Of a DNA stretch of 64,000 nucleotides, positions 26,900-35,314 are shown in pieces. The translations under genes and the position numbers were made by a program. The stretch covers positions 3,224,001-3,288,000 of the forward strand of contig NZ_CP093342.1 of NCBI RefSeq assembly GCF_022637555.1, written 5' to 3'. Positions within the stretch are counted from its first letter, which is position 1. Every line of letters begins with the position of its first letter. The notes beneath the pieces are model-generated. The model was not told the origin of the DNA and did no database searches. It saw nothing but the letters and a program-made list of their open reading frames with translations. This DNA is from Microbacterium sp. H1-D42 (GTDB lineage Bacteria; Actinomycetota; Actinomycetes; Actinomycetales; Microbacteriaceae).

Positions 26900-28125
26900 G
26901 CCGGCACCGCTGCGCCGGTCTGCGCCACCGCGCCCGAGTTGAGAAGCTGCTGGATCCGCTCCGAGTCGACACCGAGCTCCGCGAGGATCTCGCCGGTGTG
27001 CTCGCCGACGAGCGGCGCTCCGCGGTCGATGCGGGCCGGCGTCTTCGCGAAGCGGTATGGGAAGCCGGGTGTCTTGACCCGTCCCTCGGTGGGGTGGTCG
27101 TACTCGACGAAGGTGCCGTTGTGGATGATCTGCGGGTCGTTGACGAGGTCTTCGTAGCCGTAGACAGGACCGACCCACATTCCGGCCGGCAGCAGCGTGT
27201 CGAGCCAGTGCTGCGTGCTGTCCTCGCGCAGGTGCCGCGCGACCGTCGCGTACAGCTCGTCGCGGTGCGTCCAGCCGTGCACCTCGGCGTCCATGCCGAT
27301 GAAGGTCGGCTCGTCGAGCACCTCGCCGAGCTTCTCGAGGTCGGCGAACCCGAGTGCGAGATAGCCGTCGGTGGTGGCGAAGACGCCGTACGGCGCACGG
27401 ATGTAGACGTGCGCATTGGGCTCGGTGCCGCGGCGCTGAGGCACGCCGCCGACCGTGTAGACGCTGAGCTCCTGCATCTGCAGGGTGGTGAGCGCATCGA
27501 GCATGTTCACCGTCACGAGCTGGCCTTCGCCGGTGCGCTCACGGTGCAGCAGCGCCGCGAGCACGCCCTCGAAAGCGGTCGACGCTGTCACGGCGTCCGC
27601 GAGGTACTGACCGGCCGGCGTCGGCGGTTCGCCCTCGCGACCGGCCGACAGCATCGCACCGCTCATCGCCTGCAGGATGAGGTCCTGACCAGGGCGGTCC
27701 TTGTAGGGTCCGTCCTCGCCGTAGCCGGACATCGAGACGTAGACCAGCGACGGGTTCAGCGCCGACAGCGTCTCGTAGTCGAGACCGAGGCGCGCGGCGA
27801 CACCGGGCCGGTAGTTCTGCAGGAAGACATCCGCCCCGGCGATCAGCTCGCGCACGACCTCGCGCCCGGCATCCGACTTCAGGTCGACCGCCAGCGAGCG
27901 CTTGTTGCGGTTCAGGGAGAGGAACGAGACGTTGATCTCGTTGCCGGCGGCGGCCGCGCCGCCTGCCGAGGCGAATCGCTGCCATTCGCCGGCCGTCGGC
28001 TCGACCTTGATGACGTCGGCGCCCAGGTCACCGAGGCGCTGCGCGGCGAAGGGTCCTGCCATCGCGATCGAGCAGTCGATGACGCGGTAGCCCTCGAGGA
28101 TGCCCCGGGTGGATGAGTCGGACAT
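26896..28125 (-). CDS. CaiB/BaiF-family CoA-transferase
   Basis: This 409-residue class III CoA-transferase moves CoA between carboxylic acids through an aspartyl intermediate. Visible marks are the start RVIDCSIAMAGPFAAQRLGDLGADVIKVE and the catalytic Asp148 in RPGQDLILQAMSGAM. The ATG at 28125 was chosen because family homology begins there, 10 bases after the Gfo/Idh gene stop. It is coupled to the signal-less binding protein and the crotonase. A sugar-derived hydroxy or keto acid may be the acceptor; donor and acceptor cannot be told from sequence. Confidence 0.92.
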   Translation of the reverse strand: MSDSSTRGILEGYRVIDCSIAMAGPFAAQRLGDLGADVIKVEPTAGEWQRFASAGGAAAAGNEINVSFLSLNRNKRSLAVDLKSDAGREVVRELIAGADVFLQNYRPGVAARLGLDYETLSALNPSLVYVSMSGYGEDGPYKDRPGQDLILQAMSGAMLSAGREGEPPTPAGQYLADAVTASTAFEGVLAALLHRERTGEGQLVTVNMLDALTTLQMQELSVYTVGGVPQRRGTEPNAHVYIRAPYGVFATTDGYLALGFADLEKLGEVLDEPTFIGMDAEVHGWTHRDELYATVARHLREDSTQHWLDTLLPAGMWVGPVYGYEDLVNDPQIIHNGTFVEYDHPTEGRVKTPGFPYRFAKTPARIDRGAPLVGEHTGEILAELGVDSERIQQLLNSGAVAQTGAAVPA

Positions 28126-28135
28126 GATCTGCCTT

Positions 28136-29197
28136 TCAGACGGAGGTGTCGGCGCCGCCCGCTGCGGATGAGCGCAGCAGCGCATCGATGAGTTCGACGG
28201 AGCGCGCGGCGACCGTCACATCGGAGTTGTTCTCAACGCTCGCGCCGGTGATGAGGTCGATGAAGCGAGCCGGAGGCACCAGGCACTCGTAGTCGCCCTC
28301 ATCGGCGGCGATGCGCACTTCTTCGCGTCGACCGTCGTAGCGGCTCAGCGACACGCGCTCCCGCTCGACGTCGATCATCAGCACGCCCTCGGTGCCGAAC
28401 AGGCGGATATCCACCTGATACTTGTCGCCGTCTGCGAGGGTCGCTGCGCCCGACAGTGCTCCGAGCGCCCCGTTCTCGAAGCGGATGACACCTGCGTCGA
28501 AGAGGTCGACGGGCGCTCCGGCGGTGATGACGCGGCCGGCCACCGAGGTGGCGCGCAGTCCGGTCAGCCAGAACAGCAGGGCCGAGGAATGGGTGATCTG
28601 CCCGTGCGCATAGCCGCCGCCGTGCTCGGGGCTCGACCACGTCGTGGGATCGGGGGCCGTGTCGGAGTTCCACCGCTCGAGCATGTGCGTCGGGTCGGTG
28701 CCGAAGAGGCCGCGCGTGGGAGAGGCCATGTGGCACAGGGCGTACTGGATGTCGCCGATGTCGCCGGCTTCCAGCATCCGCTTCGCAGTGACGGTGAACG
28801 GCTTGTAGTTCCAGCCGTACGGCACGAGGAACACGGTTCCGGCCTGCTCCGCCCTCGCAGCGAGGTCCCACGCCTCGTCGGCATGCAGCGTCATGGGCTT
28901 CTCGCACAGCACGTGCAGCCCGCGCTCGAGCGCCTGAGCTGCCAGCGGGTGGTGCAGGTCGTGCGGCGTGGAGATCACGACGGCGTCGATGTCGGCATCC
29001 AGCAGCTCGGTGGCGTCCTCTGTCGCGAATCCGAAGCCGAACTTCTCGCGCACCGCTTCGAGCCCAGGCCCCTTGCCGCAGACGCCGACGAGTTCGACGT
29101 CGTCGCGCGCGGCGAACAGCGGGAAGTGGTTACTGGTGGCCCACCAGCCCGCGCCGATGGCGCCGAGCCGGACGGGACGGTCGGTGATCGTGCTCAT
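28136..29197 (-). CDS. Gfo/Idh/MocA-family oxidoreductase
   Basis: This is a 353-residue NAD(P)-dependent sugar/inositol dehydrogenase. The Rossmann start is VRLGAIGAGWWATSNHFPLF, and CEKPMTLHADEAW carries the catalytic-region Lys. A C-terminal beta-sheet domain completes it. The ATG at 29197 overlaps the stop of the metallo-hydrolase gene (ATGA) and matches the beginning of the fold; about 40 in-frame upstream residues are Arg-rich and unlikely to be coding. It probably oxidises a sugar or cyclitol in the pathway encoded by the operon. Confidence 0.9.
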   Translation of the reverse strand: MSTITDRPVRLGAIGAGWWATSNHFPLFAARDDVELVGVCGKGPGLEAVREKFGFGFATEDATELLDADIDAVVISTPHDLHHPLAAQALERGLHVLCEKPMTLHADEAWDLAARAEQAGTVFLVPYGWNYKPFTVTAKRMLEAGDIGDIQYALCHMASPTRGLFGTDPTHMLERWNSDTAPDPTTWSSPEHGGGYAHGQITHSSALLFWLTGLRATSVAGRVITAGAPVDLFDAGVIRFENGALGALSGAATLADGDKYQVDIRLFGTEGVLMIDVERERVSLSRYDGRREEVRIAADEGDYECLVPPARFIDLITGASVENNSDVTVAARSVELIDALLRSSAAGGADTSV

Positions 29198-30159
29198 GCG
29201 GTCCATCTCCAGGTGCGGATTCCGTCGCGATCGCCCTCGGCCACGCGCCCCTGCGCGGCAAGTCGCTCGAGGTTGCCGGTCATCGGGAAGATGAGGTACT
29301 CGGCGGCGGCCTCCGGCCATGGCCCGAGATCCTTCGCGGCACGGTGGATGAGCTCCAGCGAGGTGAGCTCTTCCCCGTCGGCGGTGAGCACCGCGGCGAT
29401 GACCTGGTCGATGCGCTCTGTGTAGGCGAGTGAGACATCGAGGAAGTCGTTCACGCCGTCGCGCTCGTAAACGGGGTAGTGAGCCGTGAGCAGCAGGTCG
29501 GCGTCATGCGCGCGCAGACGTCGGATGCTGTCCACATAGGCCGCGGTGTCGCGGTAGGTCGGCGGGAAGGCCGCTCGGCCGTCGGCCGTCGGAACGGTCT
29601 CCCCGAGAACGGCATCAGAGATGAGCAGAGTGCGATTGCCGGAGTCCCACAGCGCGAGATGCCCGGGGGAATGGCCTGGCACCGACAGCACTTCGATGGT
29701 GCGGTCTCCGAGATCGAAGATCTCACCCCCGTCGAGGGCCCTGTCGACGCCGACGAGCCCGGTCGACGCCCGCACCTCGGCGGTGGTCTCGGCAGGATCA
29801 TCGAAGTGATCGCGGGCGGCGAATTCGCCGTAGCGACCCGAGATCAGCAGCTCGACGTCCTCGGTCATCGGCACATCGGCACGCCCGGCGAGGAACTCCG
29901 CCTGCGGCGCCACGGATTTGAGCGCCGCGTTGCCGCCGGTGTGGTCGAAGTCGCAGTGCGAGCTGATGACCCACCGCAGCCGTGCCGGATCGAACCCGAT
30001 CTCGTCGAGGTAGGGCAGCAGCGTGCCGGTGACCGAGTCGGTGACGCCGGTGTCGAACAGCAGCGCGCCCTCAGGACCTGTGAGCAGGTACATGGCGATG
30101 AAGCGCTCGCCCAGCGGGGCCTGGATGCGGTGGATGCCGCGTCGGATCTCGGTCATCAT
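29194..30159 (-). CDS. MBL-fold metallo-hydrolase
   Basis: This is a 321-residue metallo-beta-lactamase-fold protein. The metal motif reads SSHCDFDHTGG, that is His-x-Asp-x-Asp-His, so the second position of the usual HxHxDH is Asp. VPGHSPGHLALW and TAHYPVYERDG supply later metal ligands. Related proteins act as thioesterases, lactonases or glyoxalases. It overlaps the enolase-superfamily gene (the ATG at 30159 lies over its TGA). In this operon a lactonase or CoA-thioesterase job would fit. No signal peptide is present. Confidence 0.87.
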   Translation of the reverse strand: MMTEIRRGIHRIQAPLGERFIAMYLLTGPEGALLFDTGVTDSVTGTLLPYLDEIGFDPARLRWVISSHCDFDHTGGNAALKSVAPQAEFLAGRADVPMTEDVELLISGRYGEFAARDHFDDPAETTAEVRASTGLVGVDRALDGGEIFDLGDRTIEVLSVPGHSPGHLALWDSGNRTLLISDAVLGETVPTADGRAAFPPTYRDTAAYVDSIRRLRAHDADLLLTAHYPVYERDGVNDFLDVSLAYTERIDQVIAAVLTADGEELTSLELIHRAAKDLGPWPEAAAEYLIFPMTGNLERLAAQGRVAEGDRDGIRTWRWTA

Positions 30160-31310
30160 TCCGCCCACGTGCCGTTGTCGACGAGCCGAAGACCGGCGCG
30201 CGGCGAGCGCACGTGCGGCCCTGCGGGCTGCTGCCAGTCATCTGCCTCGCAGGCCGTCCTGATGGCTGCCTCGTCGACCTCGATGCCCGCGCCCGGTCGG
30301 TCGCCGAGCACGATGCCGCCGTCGGCGAACTCCTGGTCGAGCGAGAGGCCGAAGGGCGCCCCGAAGTCCTGCACCTCCGCCGAGAGGTGGTTGGGCACGG
30401 CCGCGGCCGCCGCTGTCACGGTGTGATTGGCCGTGAGTCCGACGGGGCTGACGGGCAGGTCGCGGCCGTGTGCGGTGACCGCCACGCGCAGGAAGTGCGT
30501 GATGCCCCAGACCGCTCCGGCCTGCACGATGTCGGCACCGCCGGCGTCGAGCAGAGGGCGGAACTGCTCGAGGCCCGTCAGGTTCTCGCCGGTGGCGACG
30601 GATGCCCGGATCGCCGCGCTCAGTCGTGCATGCCCGACGGCATCCCATCGGCGCAGCGGCTCTTCGATCCAGGTGAGGTCGATGTGCTGCTCGAGCGCCG
30701 AGATGTAACGCACCGCCTGCTTGAGGTTCCACGACTCGTTGACATCGAGCATGAGCGCGGGCGCCGCCGTGTTGGCCGAGAGCAGGTCGCCGACGATGCC
30801 GAAGCGGCGCAGGTCGGCATCGAGGTTCCGGCCGCCCTTGAGCTTGGCCGAGGTGAAGCCGCGATCGGCGTAGGCGGCGTAGAGCTCGGCGAGCTGATCA
30901 TCAGTCAGCGCGGCATCCAGCCCCGAGGCGTAGCCGGGGACGAAGCGGTCCCCTGCCCCGAGAAGACGCCAGAGCGGCTCTCCTGCGATCTTGGCCTTGA
31001 GATCCCAGAGCGCGGTGTCGAATGCCCCAACGCCGCCGAAGGTCGCGCCGCCGTGCGACGACTTGAACACGCGAGCGATCATGGCGTCGTACAGCGTGGA
31101 TACGGCCCGCGGGTCCTGGCCCTCGAGCGCAGGGAAGAGTCGGTCGAGGTCCGCATGCGAACCCATGCCGACGCCTTCGACGCCCTCATCGGTCTCGAGG
31201 ATGACCAGGGGGACGTTCGTGACGCCCGAGGCGATGTAGCCGTTGACATCGCCGACCGGCCGACGCCAGTCGTGCACGGTGTGCAGGGTGCGGTACCCGG
31301 TGATCTTCAT
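30156..31310 (-). CDS. Enolase-superfamily sugar-acid dehydratase (mandelate racemase/muconate lactonising family)
   Basis: This is a 384-residue two-domain enzyme. The catalytic and metal residues are laid out as in acid-sugar dehydratases: KLKGG with the KxK pair, Asp in LDVNESW, Glu in WIEEPL, Glu in TGENLTG, and a His in TANHT near the end of the barrel. It likely removes water from an aldonate to give a 2-keto-3-deoxy acid, which the FAH-family protein and the aldehyde dehydrogenase could then convert. L-fuconate, L-rhamnonate or a pentonate are candidates. A 75-base gap with a perfect palindrome precedes it, so it may have its own promoter. Confidence 0.9.
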   Translation of the reverse strand: MKITGYRTLHTVHDWRRPVGDVNGYIASGVTNVPLVILETDEGVEGVGMGSHADLDRLFPALEGQDPRAVSTLYDAMIARVFKSSHGGATFGGVGAFDTALWDLKAKIAGEPLWRLLGAGDRFVPGYASGLDAALTDDQLAELYAAYADRGFTSAKLKGGRNLDADLRRFGIVGDLLSANTAAPALMLDVNESWNLKQAVRYISALEQHIDLTWIEEPLRRWDAVGHARLSAAIRASVATGENLTGLEQFRPLLDAGGADIVQAGAVWGITHFLRVAVTAHGRDLPVSPVGLTANHTVTAAAAAVPNHLSAEVQDFGAPFGLSLDQEFADGGIVLGDRPGAGIEVDEAAIRTACEADDWQQPAGPHVRSPRAGLRLVDNGTWAE

Positions 31311-31349
31311 GTCGCCCTTGAGTGTGTGAGATCGGAGAATCTGGAAACA

Positions 31350-31368
31350 GCATACATCACATGTATGC
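31350..31368 (-). promoter_or_regulatory. Perfect palindrome, candidate FadR/GntR operator
   Basis: GCATACAT-CAC-ATGTATGC has eight-base perfect arms and lies in the 75-base gap before the enolase-superfamily gene. It suggests a regulated internal promoter that divides the ten-gene cluster into two transcription units. Confidence 0.6.
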
Positions 31369-31385
31369 GCTTTGCTCCTTGGTGG

Positions 31386-32894
31386 TCAGGCCGCGCCGAC
31401 GGGGCCGCGGTACGACAGCGGACCGATCGTGGTGACGTCCATCTGCTGCTCATCGCCGATCAGGTACAGACCGTCGTCGGCCGCGAAGAAGATCGGGACG
31501 TCCGGCATGGCGAACTCCTCCGGCAGCGCCGGCTTGTCGGTCCATGCGAAGAACTCGCGAGTGAAGGTGTCGCGATCCTTGCGACCGCGGATGCTGAGAT
31601 CACCGGCTGTCCACGGACTCATGATCGCCCAGTGCACATCATCTTCGATCCAGTAGGCACGATCCGACAGCAGCACGGAGCGGCGGTCGTGTGCGCCGAA
31701 GACGCGATCCCAGAAGTCATCTGGCAGCTCGGTGCCGTGCACGAGCGCCATCAGGTCGTGCGCGTGCCACGCGGTGCTGGGGGCGACGTCGGCTTCGTTG
31801 TGCCAGCCGGTGGCCGAGGCGAAGTAGCCGGCCGGCGTCTGGTATTCGGCGTAGGTGCGCAGGCACCGCGCCCGGAAGTCCGCCAGCTCGTCGTCCGGCC
31901 CGTCAGCGAGCACCTCATCGATCCCGCGCAGGGTCAGGCCCATCCCGGCGATGAGCATCGGCGTCGTCGAGATGCGCTGCGTGTCGCCGTCGACGTACCA
32001 GTAGCGGTGGTAGCGGGTCAGCCCGCGTTCGTCGGTCCACGCCGAGCGAGCGACGTGGCGGCAGATCGCGCGTGCCTCCTCGGCGAAGTCGGGGCGATCG
32101 TATCTGCGCGATGCGAGCATCAGCGGCACGACCATCAGACCGTAGTACTCGGCCGGCTCGAGGATGCCGCCGGTCTCGCGATCCGCACCGACGCGGAAGG
32201 TTCCAGCGCTGTCGGCGTCGGGAATGCCCCGCACCGAGCACAGCCGGATGAGATCATCCAGGTCGTCGGCGATCTCCGAGTCATAGCGATCGTCGCCGGA
32301 GAGCTCGGTGTAACGCAGCTTCACCCAGACGCGCGCGTACTCCTGGTTGCACGTGCCCTCCGCCGTGGGGCGGCCGCCGCCGTAGACGGTGCAGGCGTCG
32401 AGGTTCGCGCGGACAGCATCCAGGATCTGCGCGCGCTCCGCCTCGGCGAGGTGACCGCCGGCGGCGGCGAGCCCCTCGAGCAAGCCGATGCTCCCGGCCA
32501 TGTTGTGGATCAGCCCCGACGTCGCCGACTCCCCCACCTGGAATCCGATGTGCGCATACTGCCCGTCGTCCTGCACGGTGAGCGCCTGGAAGAGCATCAT
32601 GCGACGCCACAGCTCGAGACCCCGCTCGTCGAACCGGCGGCCGAGCGCCTCGCCGAAGGCGGCGGTAGCAGGCGCCGAGAACGCCTGGTGACCGCTGGTG
32701 AAGTCGAGGAACGTGAAGGGGTTGGTGCCCCAGACGCTGTGGTTGTGGAAACCGCGGATCTGCCCGCGATCGCCGACCCAGCTGCGCATCCAGCGCGCGA
32801 GCGATGCCACGTCTGGTGCATCCTTCAGCACGTCTTGTTCTCTCACTTCAGCACCTTTCATCGGGGCGGCACGGATCGTTCTGTCAGAAGTCAT
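31386..32894 (-). CDS. Uncharacterised protein, possible alpha/alpha-barrel carbohydrate-active enzyme
   Basis: I do not recognise this 502-residue protein with certainty. It is rich in helices with Trp and His, for example GFHNHSVWGTNPFTFLDFTSGHQAF, AHIGFQVGESATSGLIHNMAG, GRPTAEGTCNQEYARVW and HRYWYVDGD. This recalls alpha/alpha-toroid glycosidases or lyases. No signal peptide is seen. It overlaps the 2-hydroxyacid dehydrogenase gene (ATGA), and the C-terminus is followed by the palindrome at 31350. Given the operon, a cytosolic hydrolase or lyase for an imported uronic or deoxy sugar glycoside is possible. The start could also be the Met 11 residues in. Confidence 0.6.
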   Translation of the reverse strand: MTSDRTIRAAPMKGAEVREQDVLKDAPDVASLARWMRSWVGDRGQIRGFHNHSVWGTNPFTFLDFTSGHQAFSAPATAAFGEALGRRFDERGLELWRRMMLFQALTVQDDGQYAHIGFQVGESATSGLIHNMAGSIGLLEGLAAAGGHLAEAERAQILDAVRANLDACTVYGGGRPTAEGTCNQEYARVWVKLRYTELSGDDRYDSEIADDLDDLIRLCSVRGIPDADSAGTFRVGADRETGGILEPAEYYGLMVVPLMLASRRYDRPDFAEEARAICRHVARSAWTDERGLTRYHRYWYVDGDTQRISTTPMLIAGMGLTLRGIDEVLADGPDDELADFRARCLRTYAEYQTPAGYFASATGWHNEADVAPSTAWHAHDLMALVHGTELPDDFWDRVFGAHDRRSVLLSDRAYWIEDDVHWAIMSPWTAGDLSIRGRKDRDTFTREFFAWTDKPALPEEFAMPDVPIFFAADDGLYLIGDEQQMDVTTIGPLSYRGPVGAA

Positions 32895-33874
32895 CGCAGG
32901 CTCTCGGCATGTGCGAACGGCTCACCTGCGACGAATCGTCGCACCTCAGCCAGGCAGGCGGCACCGATCCGGTGCATTTCGGTGCCTATGGACCCGGCCA
33001 CGTGCGGCGTGAGCACCACGTTGGGGAGGTCCCACAGCGGGTCGTCGGCCGGGAGGGGCTCTGGATCGGTCACGTCGAGCACAGCGCGGATGCGACCCGA
33101 GCGCAGCTCTCGCGAGAGCGCCGCTGGGTCGACCACGCCGCCGCGCGCGGTGTTGATCAGAGTGGCTCCGTCTCGCAGCATGGCCAGCAGCGCCGCATCG
33201 ATCTGCCCTCGTGTCTGCGGGAGCAGCGGCTGGTGCAGCGAGACGACGTCGCTCTGCGCGAACACCTCGTTCAGAGTGCCCTGCCGGATGCCGTGGGCGG
33301 CGGCCAGTTCATCGGTCATCTCGGGACTGTGGATCACGACGTCGAATGCGAACGGCTTCAGCAGATCGATCAGGGCACGCGCGACCTGCGAGAACCCGAC
33401 GAGGCCGACGGTGCGTCCGACGTTGCCGAGCGAGGGGTCGTCCTGAGAGCGCTCCGGCACGGACTTCGCGGCGGCGAAGCGACGCGCAGCGCCGAATGTG
33501 TCCTTGCCGGAGAGCAGGATCATCGCCAGCGCGTACTCCGCGACCGGCACAGCATTGGCGGCCCTCGCGTTGGCGGCGGCGAGGTCGCGTGCGACCCAGC
33601 CATCGACGTCGCGCAGACAGGTCGCGGCGACGCCACCGGCGTAGACGATCCCGCGCAGCCTCGGAGCGTCATCTGGAGCGACGAGCGGCGCACCCCATCC
33701 TGCGATCAGCAGTTCGGCATCGGCGAGTGCGACACGGCTGCGATCGTCGAGCTCGGTGATGACCGTCGCAACGTCAAGGCGCACGAGATCATCGAGCTCG
33801 GCGAGCATGTCGGCGGTGAAGATCTGCCGGGGCAAGCTCACCGGGTTCATGGCGAACACGGCCTTGATCATCAT
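32891..33874 (-). CDS. D-isomer-specific 2-hydroxyacid dehydrogenase
   Basis: This 327-residue NAD(P)-dependent enzyme interconverts 2-hydroxy and 2-keto acids. Catalytic residues are in place: Arg in NTARGGVVD, Glu in DVTDPEPLP and His in LTPHVAGS. The cofactor loop reads VGLVGFSQVARAL, a variation on the usual GxGxxG. It is the first gene of the minus-strand catabolic cluster, and the divergent region upstream of it (33875-34027) holds LacI-like and FadR-like operators. It probably reduces or oxidises a keto/hydroxy acid formed in the pathway. Confidence 0.88.
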   Translation of the reverse strand: MMIKAVFAMNPVSLPRQIFTADMLAELDDLVRLDVATVITELDDRSRVALADAELLIAGWGAPLVAPDDAPRLRGIVYAGGVAATCLRDVDGWVARDLAAANARAANAVPVAEYALAMILLSGKDTFGAARRFAAAKSVPERSQDDPSLGNVGRTVGLVGFSQVARALIDLLKPFAFDVVIHSPEMTDELAAAHGIRQGTLNEVFAQSDVVSLHQPLLPQTRGQIDAALLAMLRDGATLINTARGGVVDPAALSRELRSGRIRAVLDVTDPEPLPADDPLWDLPNVVLTPHVAGSIGTEMHRIGAACLAEVRRFVAGEPFAHAESLR

Positions 33875-33926
33875 GTTCTCCTTCTGCTCGGCGCTGAACG
33901 TGGCGGGACCCTCGGTCGAAGCGACG

Positions 33927-33940
33927 GGATAGCGCTTTCC
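33927..33940. promoter_or_regulatory. LacI-type operator GGATAGCGCTTTCC
   Basis: The dyad centres on AGCGCT with GGA/TCC ends, the usual LacI-family operator form. It sits in the divergent region between the catabolic operon and the second ABC importer, 53 bases before the former and 87 before the latter. Confidence 0.55.
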
Positions 33941-33950
33941 ATCCTAAGCG

Positions 33951-33964
33951 ATCATATGTATGAT
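33951..33964. promoter_or_regulatory. Palindrome ATCATATGTATGAT, candidate FadR/GntR operator
   Basis: ATCATA and TATGAT are perfect arms around TG. The element lies 10 bases from the LacI-like operator, and the TCATA/TATGA half-sites recur in other control regions of the cluster (near 15245 and 22113). The GntR at 37182 or 18078 is the likely binder. Confidence 0.5.
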
Positions 33965-34027
33965 GAGTTACCAATCAAGGTATCCCGATTTACCCGCGGG
34001 GTGCCACCTGCACTCAAGGAGACGAAG

Positions 34028-35314
34028 ATGTCCGCAAACATGCGACGTCGCATTGGATGGATCACGATCGCGACTGCGTCCGCCCTGGCGCTCACCGCCT
34101 GCGCACCCACCGCAAGCGACGAGCAGCCGAGCACTGACGGCGAGGTGGGCGGCGAGATTCGCATGCTCGTCAACATCACCGACAACCTCACCCAGGACAA
34201 GTGGGAGGCCCTGGTCGCCCCGTTCGAGGAGGAGACCGGCGTGAAGGTCAAGATCGAGGGCCCCACCGGCCAGTCGGTCGCCGAGTCGTTCCCCACCCTG
34301 CTGGCGGCGGGCACCGCCCCCGACGTGATCCAGTCGGTCTTCCCGACGACGGACACCGCTCCCGAGATCCTCGACCTGACCGACTTCGACTGGGCGGCCG
34401 AGACGCCGATGGCCGACACGTACGCCACGGACGGCAAGATCAACGTCGTCGGCGTCGGCATGCAGGCGCAGTCGGTGCTCTACTACAACAAGGACCTCTT
34501 CGCCGCAGCGGGCATCACTGAGACGCCGAAGACCTGGGATGAGTTCGACGCGGCGCTCGAGGCACTGGCCGCCTCAGGTGTCAAGACGCCCATCGCCTTC
34601 GCGGGCGACTGGGCCACCGGCGTGCAGACGCAGCAGATCTGGCACCCGCAGCAGAATGTCACCACTCCGCACTGGCAGAGTGCCGTCGCCGACGGTGACA
34701 GCAGCCTCTCCGAGCAGTTCGAGCCGCTGTTCGAGCACCTTTCCGATTGGATCGATGCCGGCTACACCACGGCAGACGACGTCGCCACCGACTCAGGAAC
34801 GCACGAGGCGAACTTCATCGCCGGCAACGTGGGCATCTACCCGATGGGCTCGTGGTTCAGCACCACGCTGGCCGGCACTCCGCCGGAGTTCGAGGTGGGC
34901 GTGTTCTCGCCGCCTGTCGACGACGCCACTGCCTACCCCGGGCCGATGGGCGCCACGATGGCCTCTCCGTACATGATCTGGAAGGGTTCGAAGAACCTCT
35001 CCTCGGCTGCCGCGCTGGTCGAGTACCTGGTCACGGACGAGGATGCCATCGCCACCGCCGCGACCATGGATGACTTCAGCCGTCCCGGCCTCGACGTCTC
35101 GACCAACGAGTACGCCGGTCTCGTGCAGCAGCTGATCGACGACGCGCCGTCGCTCGCCGTCCCCGGCAACCAGACCGTCGGCGACGACGCGCTGCCCGTG
35201 GCGGGCTTCAACCCGAAGTTCACCGAGCTGGCGCAGACCCTCTGGCAGGGCACGTCGGCTGCAGACGTCGCAGCGAACCTCGACGCATGGTTCGAGGCCG
35301 AGAGGACTGAGTGA
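34028..35314 (+). CDS. Sugar ABC transporter substrate-binding lipoprotein
   Basis: This is a 428-residue CUT1 binding protein. The signal MSANMRRRIGWITIATASAL ends in the lipobox LTAC (Cys25). The mature domain has GGEIRMLVNITDNLTQDKWEALVAPFEEETGVKV and VLYYNKDLFAAAGITETPKTWDEF. An AAGGAG ribosome site lies a few bases before the ATG at 34028; in-frame sequence further upstream runs into the opposite-strand operon and is not coding. It overlaps the first permease (GTGA). It is divergent from the catabolic operon and shares two operator-like palindromes with it, so import and breakdown are probably co-regulated. Confidence 0.93.
   Translation: MSANMRRRIGWITIATASALALTACAPTASDEQPSTDGEVGGEIRMLVNITDNLTQDKWEALVAPFEEETGVKVKIEGPTGQSVAESFPTLLAAGTAPDVIQSVFPTTDTAPEILDLTDFDWAAETPMADTYATDGKINVVGVGMQAQSVLYYNKDLFAAAGITETPKTWDEFDAALEALAASGVKTPIAFAGDWATGVQTQQIWHPQQNVTTPHWQSAVADGDSSLSEQFEPLFEHLSDWIDAGYTTADDVATDSGTHEANFIAGNVGIYPMGSWFSTTLAGTPPEFEVGVFSPPVDDATAYPGPMGATMASPYMIWKGSKNLSSAAALVEYLVTDEDAIATAATMDDFSRPGLDVSTNEYAGLVQQLIDDAPSLAVPGNQTVGDDALPVAGFNPKFTELAQTLWQGTSAADVAANLDAWFEAERTE

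Noticed and set aside
26900-27178. N-terminal extension of the signal-less binding protein
   Set aside because: The extra residues are Arg-rich, lie inside the CoA-transferase gene and do not form a signal peptide. The GTGA overlap gives a natural start.
32804-34027. N-terminal extension of the second binding protein by about 400 codons
   Set aside because: It would run through the opposite-strand 2-hydroxyacid dehydrogenase and the operator region; the lipoprotein signal and AAGGAG site fix the start at 34028.
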